DNA of 64,000 nt from Comamonas composti DSM 21721 (GTDB lineage: Bacteria > Pseudomonadota > Gammaproteobacteria > Burkholderiales > Burkholderiaceae_C), in NCBI RefSeq assembly GCF_000429845.1, contig NZ_AUCQ01000016.1, positions 1 through 64,000 of the forward strand, written 5' to 3'. The notes under the pieces are model-generated. The model saw only the letters and a program-made list of their open reading frames with translations. It searched no databases and had not been told where the DNA came from. Shown in pieces: positions 59,543-64,000 of this stretch (position 1 is its first letter; each line of letters begins with the position of its first letter). The position numbers and the translations under genes were made by a program.

Positions 59543-59609
59543 CCGGTACAGTAGCGCTACAGTTGATCTTGCAATTCCCGGATCTGTACTGCCCATCTCG
59601 CCGGTACAG
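59543..59609. promoter_or_regulatory. Candidate MocR operator region
   Basis: CCGGTACAG occurs exactly at 59543-59551 and 59601-59609, with a related GCGCTACAG at 59554-59562 and CTGTAC at 59584-59589. A TATATT box on the minus strand lies on the lysE side. MocR regulators bind such direct repeats between themselves and their target gene. Confidence 0.45.
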
Positions 59610-59634
59610 CCGGACCGGCCTTGCCAGCCATTCC

Positions 59635-60064
59635 ATGGACCCTGGTTTCTACCGCCATGTGGCCTAGCGCCTGGGCGAGCGTACTCGCATGCGGCTTTTG
59701 CCTGCGGGCTCACGCAGCGGATTTGGTGCAAAATCAGGCTGTAGCCCTGGTGGGACAAGCGCTTTCAGCTATCAAAACAGAGAATGAAGCGATTCCCCAG
59801 AGCGCGCGCATCAATGCCGCCATGCCGATGCCTGCGCAAACGCCTGGCCCAGGCCCGATCCTGCAGCACCGCCCGGGCGTGCGAGGCCGGCTGCCGCTTC
59901 GTCTCCGAGCCCGCAAGCATGTTCGGCAGGCAGGAGCGGCGTGGACACCAACCGCCTGGCCCAGCGCCTGCTGGGCGCAGGATGCGCACTTCTGGCAGGC
60001 GCGCGAGCGGGAGGTCAAGGTCATGGGGCAGGTGTGTAGTGCGGCGCCCGGAGGCGCTGGCTGA
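59635..60064 (+). pseudogene. Remnant of a MocR-type (GntR/aminotransferase) regulator
   Basis: From the ATG at 59635 the frame reads MDPGFYRHVA, a TAG, then RLGERTRMRLLPAGS, like the start of a GntR winged helix. A family 1 repeat follows. Past it, the frames carry parts of the C-terminal aminotransferase domain: LRKRLAQARSCSTA, GCRFVSEPASMFG, VDTNRLAQRLLGAG and AQDAHFWQAREREV. These are in different frames, so there are several frameshifts. About 400 central codons are absent. The intact gene would control the divergent lysE-type exporter. The call rests on remembered motif patterns. Confidence 0.55.
59729..59790 (-). repeat. Dispersed repeat family 1 at the mocR deletion point
   Basis: Minus strand: TGTTTTGATAGCTGAAAGCG followed by CTTGTCCCACCAGGGCTACAG and GATTTTGC. 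The core is identical to that at 16101-16152. It lies exactly between the surviving ends of the mocR remnant. Confidence 0.75.
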
Positions 60065-60118
60065 GGGTGGGGCGGCTTACGGCCATGAACCGACATAACT
60101 AGAGATCAAAATAGCCTG

Positions 60119-60553
60119 ATGAAATTCGACACCCCCTTACACCCATGCAAGGCCTGCCCAGTGGTCATTCGAGGCGAAGGTGCTATCGAAATACTGGTAT
60201 TCGAGCATCCCTTGGCAGGTCTGCAACTTGTCAAAGGCACGATTGAGCCGGGCGAACATTCCAGAGATGCTGCAGTGCGTGAATTACGTGAAGAAAGCGG
60301 GCTTAGCGCTTCGAAAGTCTTGGCAGATCTCGGAATATGGAGATCCGGCTATGAGAATCAGGTCTGGGCCTTTCATCTCTGTGATGCAGGCAGTCCACTT
60401 CAATCATGGACATATCGGACTAGCGATGATGGAGGGCATGACTTCAGGTTCTTTTGGTATCCGCTCTCGCAGCAGCCGAATGAAAAATGGCATTGGGTGT
60501 TCCAAGGCGCTCTGAAATACATCGCGGCCAAATTGCACGTGTCACAGTGCTAG
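60119..60553 (+). CDS. Nudix hydrolase
   Basis: A 144-residue Nudix protein. The Nudix box GTIEPGEHSRDAAVRELREE, followed by SGL, spans about residues 40-62 and fits G-x5-E-x7-REUxEExGU, giving the metal-binding glutamates. It cleaves a nucleoside diphosphate linked to another moiety, with the substrate unknown. Base composition and codon use are clearly less GC-rich than in neighbouring genes, which suggests horizontal acquisition. A hairpin terminator follows. Confidence 0.88.
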   Translation: MKFDTPLHPCKACPVVIRGEGAIEILVFEHPLAGLQLVKGTIEPGEHSRDAAVRELREESGLSASKVLADLGIWRSGYENQVWAFHLCDAGSPLQSWTYRTSDDGGHDFRFFWYPLSQQPNEKWHWVFQGALKYIAAKLHVSQC

Positions 60554-60612
60554 CCGCTATGAACCAGATGGCCGTGTCAGGAGCAGGGAAAAAGCATGTG
60601 CCTCTAGAGTCA

Positions 60613-60634
60613 CGACCTTTGTGGTCGGGCTTTT
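60613..60634 (+). terminator. Terminator after the Nudix gene
   Basis: CGACC-TTTGT-GGTCG followed by GGCTTTT, 60 bp after the Nudix stop. Confidence 0.65.
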
Positions 60635-60714
60635 CTGTGCAGTGCCTGCAGAGTGACTGACCGCTTCGGGTCGAAAGCAGGCTCCCAAGCACAGCCGTTA
60701 ACCATGCCAACTCT

Positions 60715-60780
60715 CGCCCATCGCCCATCGCCCATCGCTCACAGCGGAGAGTGGAGAGTGGAGAGTGGAGAGTGGAGAGC
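60715..60780. repeat. Two adjacent 7-bp tandem repeats
   Basis: CGCCCAT occurs three times in a row (60715-60735) and, ten bases later, GGAGAGT four times with a fifth partial copy (60746-60780). They lie in the gene-free stretch 60554-61019. Apart from these, the terminators and a family 1 repeat, I see nothing coding in that stretch. Confidence 0.9.
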
Positions 60781-60844
60781 GGGGCTGGCCCTGATGGCCG
60801 GCTGATGGCGCTGTGAACAAGGCATGAAATTTCAGTGTTTCTGA

Positions 60845-60892
60845 CCGAAAGCGCTTATCCATCAAGCGCTTCAAGCTATTAAAAACAAAGCG
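60845..60892 (-). repeat. Dispersed repeat family 1
   Basis: Minus strand: TTTTTAATAGCTTGAAGCGC, then TTGATGGATAAGCGCTTTCG. The two AAGCGCTT arms are inverted around TGATGGAT. It lies downstream of the arginase operon. Confidence 0.8.
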
Positions 60893-60941
60893 AGACGAAG
60901 GCTTTGTCAGGGCCATCGCACCTCATAACCCATGTCATCAA

Positions 60942-60974
60942 AGCCCACCCCTGCGGGGGAGGGGCAGGTGGGGG
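60942..60974 (-). terminator. Probable terminator of the ocd-arginase operon
   Basis: On the minus strand CCCACCTGCCCC pairs with GGGGTGGG around a C-rich loop and is followed by CTTT. It lies about 50 bp past the arginase stop. Confidence 0.5.
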
Positions 60975-61019
60975 CAAGGGCTCGGGCTGGGGATTGAGAT
61001 GCCATCGCCCTGAAAGGCT

Positions 61020-61952
61020 CTAAACCCTGACCAGGGTGCTCTTGCCGAACAGGCTCTCCAGCAGATCCACGACCAGCTCGGCCGTCTGGTTGCGCAGGTC
61101 CAGGGCAGGGTTGAGTTCGACCAGGTCCAGCGAGCCCAGGGCGCCGCTGTCGGCCAGCATCTCCATGCACAGCTGGGCTTCGCGGTAGCTGGGGCCGCCG
61201 CGCACGGGCGTGCCCGTGCCGGGGGCGATGTCGGGGTCGAGAAAGTCCACGTCAAAGCTCAGGTGCAGATGGGTGTTGCCGTCTTCCAGTCCTGCGAGGG
61301 CGCGGCGCATGACTTCGCGCATGCCCATCTCGTCGATGGCGCGCATGTCGTAGACCTCTACGCCCAGGCGGTGGAGCATGCGCTTTTCCTCGGGGTCCAC
61401 GCTGCGCAGGCCGATCTGGCACAGCTGACTGGCCTCCAGGGCCGGGTTGCTGCTGCCCGAGAGCGCGACCAGGGAAGCCGGGCCCAGGCCGCAGAGGCTG
61501 GCCACGGGCATGCCGTGCAGATTGCCGCTGGGCGAGATGTCGGGGGTGTTGCAGTCGGCATGGGCGTCCAGCCAGAGCACGCGCAGCCTGCGGCCGTGGC
61601 TGCGGCAGTGCGCGGCCACGGCGCTGATCGAGCCCATGGCCAGGCAATGGTCTCCGCCCAGCATCATGGGTAGCTCGCCATCGGCCAGGGCCTGGGATAC
61701 GGCGGCGTGCACGGCGCTCAGCCAGGACTGGGCCTGGGCCAGGTGGCGCAGTCCGTGCTCGGGTGGCTGCTGGGGGTTGGGCGGACCGGCAAGATTGCCG
61801 ATGTCCCGGACCTTGCGGCCCAGGTGCATCAGGGCTGGGCCCAGGGAGGCGACGCGCAAGGCATCGGGTCCCATGGCGCTGCCCAGACGGCTGGCGCCTA
61901 TGTCGGTTGGCACGCCTATGAGGCGCAGTGCTTGGGGCTGCTGTTTCGTCAT
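61020..61952 (-). CDS. rocF: Arginase
   Basis: A 310-residue arginase of the ureohydrolase family, splitting L-arginine to ornithine and urea. The dimanganese motifs are GGDHCLAMGS (about residue 98), WLDAHADCNTP (about 123) and SFDVDFLDPDIAPGTGTP (about 230). The N terminus LIGVPTDIGASRLGSAMGPD is typical. The start at 61952 gives MTKQQPQALRL. It lies 59 bp after the ornithine cyclodeaminase gene on the same strand, so ornithine would go straight to proline. Confidence 0.94.
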   Translation of the reverse strand: MTKQQPQALRLIGVPTDIGASRLGSAMGPDALRVASLGPALMHLGRKVRDIGNLAGPPNPQQPPEHGLRHLAQAQSWLSAVHAAVSQALADGELPMMLGGDHCLAMGSISAVAAHCRSHGRRLRVLWLDAHADCNTPDISPSGNLHGMPVASLCGLGPASLVALSGSSNPALEASQLCQIGLRSVDPEEKRMLHRLGVEVYDMRAIDEMGMREVMRRALAGLEDGNTHLHLSFDVDFLDPDIAPGTGTPVRGGPSYREAQLCMEMLADSGALGSLDLVELNPALDLRNQTAELVVDLLESLFGKSTLVRV

Positions 61953-62011
61953 GGCTTCATGGTAGGTGCTTGGCGGGGCCGTCGGGAATTGCTGCGGGTA
62001 GGAGAGGGCGG

Positions 62012-63079
62012 TCAGAGCGTGTCCACGATCTCCTCGCCTGCATGCCTGGCCTCGCGCAGCAGGCGGTAGAGGTCGCGCGGATCGCTCAGATGGGGCACGA
62101 GGGCCAGCTTGTCGAGCAGGCCGGATTCGCCCGCCAGCCGGTGCAGGTAGCGCAGTGTGGAGTAGTCCTCGATGGCAAAGCCCACGGAGTCGAAGAGCGT
62201 GATCTGCGCGGCGTCGCTGCGGCCCGGGGCCTGGCCGGTGATGACCTGCCACAGCTCGGTCACGGCAGCGTCGGCGGGCAGGAGCTGCAGCTCGCCTTCG
62301 ATGCGTGTCTGCGGCGGGAACTCCACGAACAGCCGTGCGCGCTGGAGCAAGGCCAGCGGCAGCTCGGTCTTGCCCGGGCAGTCGCCGCCCACGGCATTGA
62401 TGTGCGTGCTCGGGGCGATGTCGGTGTCGTGGATGACTTCGGCATGGCGCTTGGCGGCCGTGGCCGTGGTCACGATGTCGGCGCCCTGCACGGCCTGGCT
62501 GGCGCTGGTGCAGGCCAGGATCTGGGCGCGCTCAAGCCCTGCATGCAGCAGGTTGGCGGTGAGCTTGGCGAGTGCGGCGGGGTCGGGATCGAAGACGCGC
62601 AGCTCTTTTATGCCCAGCAGGCTGGTAAAGGCCAGGGCCTGGAACTCGGCTTGCGAGCCCGCGCCGATCAAGGCCATGGAGCGGCTGTCCGGCCGAGCCA
62701 GGTGATGCGCGGCCAGGGCCGAGGTGGCCGCCGTGCGCAGAGCCGTAGCCAGCGTGAGGTCGCAGAGAAAGCGCGGCATGCCCGTGGCCACGTCGGCCAG
62801 GCAGCCAAAGGCCATGACCGTGGGCAGGCCCCGGGCCGTGTTGCCGGGGTGGCCGTTCACGTATTTGAAAGCGTAGTCGCGGGCATTGGCCGTGGGCATG
62901 AGCTCGATCACGCCGCCCGGGGAGTGGCTGGCGACGCGTGCCGATTTCTCGAAATCCGGCCAGCGTGCAAAATCCTCGGACAAGGTGTCGAACAGGCCGC
63001 GCAGGCAGGTGGCCAGGCCCGTGCGGGCAATCAGCTGTGCGGTTTTTGGGGCGCTGAGAAAATCCGTGTGCCGATGCAT
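62012..63079 (-). CDS. Ornithine cyclodeaminase
   Basis: A 355-residue member of the ornithine cyclodeaminase/mu-crystallin family, converting ornithine to proline and ammonia with bound NAD. Blocks seen are YAFKYVNGHPGNTARGLPTV (about residue 64), DLTLATALRTAATSALA (about 105), the NAD-binding ALIGAGSQAEFQALA (about 136) and INAVGGDCPGKTELP (about 228). The length is at the long end for the family, with a C-terminal tail ending GEEIVDTL. The bases coding this tail resemble half of a family 3 palindrome. It is the first gene of the pair with arginase. Confidence 0.92.
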   Translation of the reverse strand: MHRHTDFLSAPKTAQLIARTGLATCLRGLFDTLSEDFARWPDFEKSARVASHSPGGVIELMPTANARDYAFKYVNGHPGNTARGLPTVMAFGCLADVATGMPRFLCDLTLATALRTAATSALAAHHLARPDSRSMALIGAGSQAEFQALAFTSLLGIKELRVFDPDPAALAKLTANLLHAGLERAQILACTSASQAVQGADIVTTATAAKRHAEVIHDTDIAPSTHINAVGGDCPGKTELPLALLQRARLFVEFPPQTRIEGELQLLPADAAVTELWQVITGQAPGRSDAAQITLFDSVGFAIEDYSTLRYLHRLAGESGLLDKLALVPHLSDPRDLYRLLREARHAGEEIVDTL

Positions 63080-63229
63080 TCTGTCTCCTCGAGGTGGGTC
63101 ACGACGATGATCCCTGGCGAGCGGGCTGCGCGCCGGGGCCTGGGCCTCAATTTCGTGGAGCAAATCGCCGGGCAATCGTCACAGGAGTCGTCACGGGAAT
63201 CGCCAAGGACTTATGCTCTGGCCCAGTCT

Positions 63230-64000
63230 ATGAATCAACTGCAATTGTTTTTACCCTGCGCCGCCGGCGTGGAAGGTTTTCTGGCGGACGAAGTCCATGC
63301 CATCACGGGGCGCAGCGGCCATGATCTCATGGTTGGGCGCGGTGGTGTGTTACTGCGTGGCAGCTGGCGCGATGCCATGGGCCTGAACCTGCACAGCCGC
63401 CTCGCCCAGCGTGTGCTGGTGCAACTGTCGCAATCGCTTTACCGCAGCGAGAACGATCTCTACCGCGCGGCCGGCGAGGTGGCCTGGGAGATCTGGTTCT
63501 CCCCGCGCGAGAGCTTCAAGGTCGAGGTCACGGCCCAGCACAGCCCGCTGACCAGCCTCAACTTTGCGGCACTGCGCATCAAGGATGCGATCGCCGACCG
63601 CTTTCGTGCCAGGCGCGGCCAGCGTCCCGATGTGGAGACCCGTCACCCCGACGTGCGCATACATCTGCACCTGACCACGGACGAGGCCACGATCTATATC
63701 GACACTTCGGGCGAGGCCTTGTTCAAGCGCGGCTGGCGCGAGGACAAGGGCGATGCGCCGCTCAAGGAAACCCTGGCGGCGGCCATGATCGCGGCCACGG
63801 GCTGGGATCCGCATGGCGACAGCCCGCAGCCGCTCTACGACCCCTGCTGCGGCAGCGGCACCGTGGTGATCGAGGCTGCGCAGATCGCGCGCCGCATTCC
63901 GCCGGGCATGCTGCGGCGCTTTGCGTTCGAGCGGCTGGTGCCCTTCCAGAAGCATGTCTGGGAGGCCATGCTGGACGAGGCCGAGGAGCGCATCCTGGAG
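63230..64000 (+). CDS. THUMP-domain rRNA methyltransferase (RlmL-like), 5' part
   Basis: The first 257 codons of a gene that runs past the window. Residues about 50-160 form a THUMP RNA-binding domain (LTSLNFAALRIKDAIADRF, then VRIHLHLTTDEATIYIDTSG). GEALFKRGWREDKGDAPLKE leads into the methyltransferase domain, whose SAM motif I is YDPCCGSGTVVIEAAQIARR. This agrees with 23S rRNA guanine-N2 methyltransferases of the RlmL/RlmKL group. The start ATG at 63230 is followed by NQLQLFLPCAAGVEGFL, a family N terminus. Divergent from ornithine cyclodeaminase with 150 bp between them. Confidence 0.88.
   Translation, partial: MNQLQLFLPCAAGVEGFLADEVHAITGRSGHDLMVGRGGVLLRGSWRDAMGLNLHSRLAQRVLVQLSQSLYRSENDLYRAAGEVAWEIWFSPRESFKVEVTAQHSPLTSLNFAALRIKDAIADRFRARRGQRPDVETRHPDVRIHLHLTTDEATIYIDTSGEALFKRGWREDKGDAPLKETLAAAMIAATGWDPHGDSPQPLYDPCCGSGTVVIEAAQIARRIPPGMLRRFAFERLVPFQKHVWEAMLDEAEERILE

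Noticed and set aside
59621..60064. A 147-residue protein gene
   Set aside because: The frame has no coherent family and crosses a genomic repeat; its end matches a MocR C-terminal fragment, so it is treated as a remnant.
60715..60780. CRISPR-like array
   Set aside because: Units are only 7 bp with no spacers and no cas genes nearby.

Overview
The window is a GC-rich chromosomal segment of a betaproteobacterium, most likely Comamonadaceae (Comamonas or Delftia type). This rests on the 5S rRNA sequence, the gene families, and the density of short palindromic repeats between genes. It starts in the last bases of a 23S rRNA gene, followed by a 5S gene.

Left part (0.5-24 kb). An aldaric/uronic acid island comes first: kdgD and an internally deleted gudD face a FadR-type regulator, uronate dehydrogenase, a lactonase and a TRAP importer. 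Two copies of one palindromic operator link the divergent units. Then come malate synthase G with a divergent LysR regulator, a Fec-type iron-siderophore system (fecI-fecR-TonB receptor behind a Fur box), argS, a SPOR protein, dsbA, and lptA-lptB-rpoN. From 24.5 to 31 kb runs a compact flagellar operon, flhB-flhA-flhF-(flhG-like)-fliA, with overlapping genes.

The most notable region is 33-48.2 kb. All genes from 46.3 down to 33.0 kb lie on the minus strand and face the divergent activator gene rtcR. A textbook sigma-54 promoter at 46431-46446 precedes a structured leader holding two tRNA-like RNAs whose anticodon arms carry only 4-nt loops. Then follow a slipin, the RNA ligase rtcB, an RNase Z-like gene with an in-frame TAG, an RlaP-type nucleotidyltransferase and the RNA cyclase rtcA. 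After a 264-bp gap the same strand continues with a complete retron. It has a large ARM/HEAT-repeat protein, a SWIM zinc-finger protein, an msr-msd RNA with 15-nt a1/a2 ends and a 22-bp msd stem, and a retron reverse transcriptase with NAXXH, YADD and VTG motifs plus C-terminal membrane segments. This gene set matches the type XIII retron architecture as I remember it. Its position behind an RtcR-controlled RNA-repair operon suggests, but does not prove, that RNA-damage sensing and retron defence are connected here.

Right part (48-64 kb). This holds a secreted hydrolase with a lipoprotein partner, a DsbD-like reductase whose signal peptide is partly made of a genomic repeat, AlaX, a creatininase-family amidohydrolase, a Bug-type binding protein, a phosphatase, a PhzF protein, an aminotransferase, a LysE exporter beside a decayed MocR regulator, a Nudix hydrolase, the arginase-ornithine cyclodeaminase pair, and the start of an RlmL-like rRNA methyltransferase.

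Three dispersed palindromic repeat families recur in the window. Members sit between genes, inside the reading frames of rpoN and the dsbD-like gene, and at the tail of the ornithine cyclodeaminase gene.
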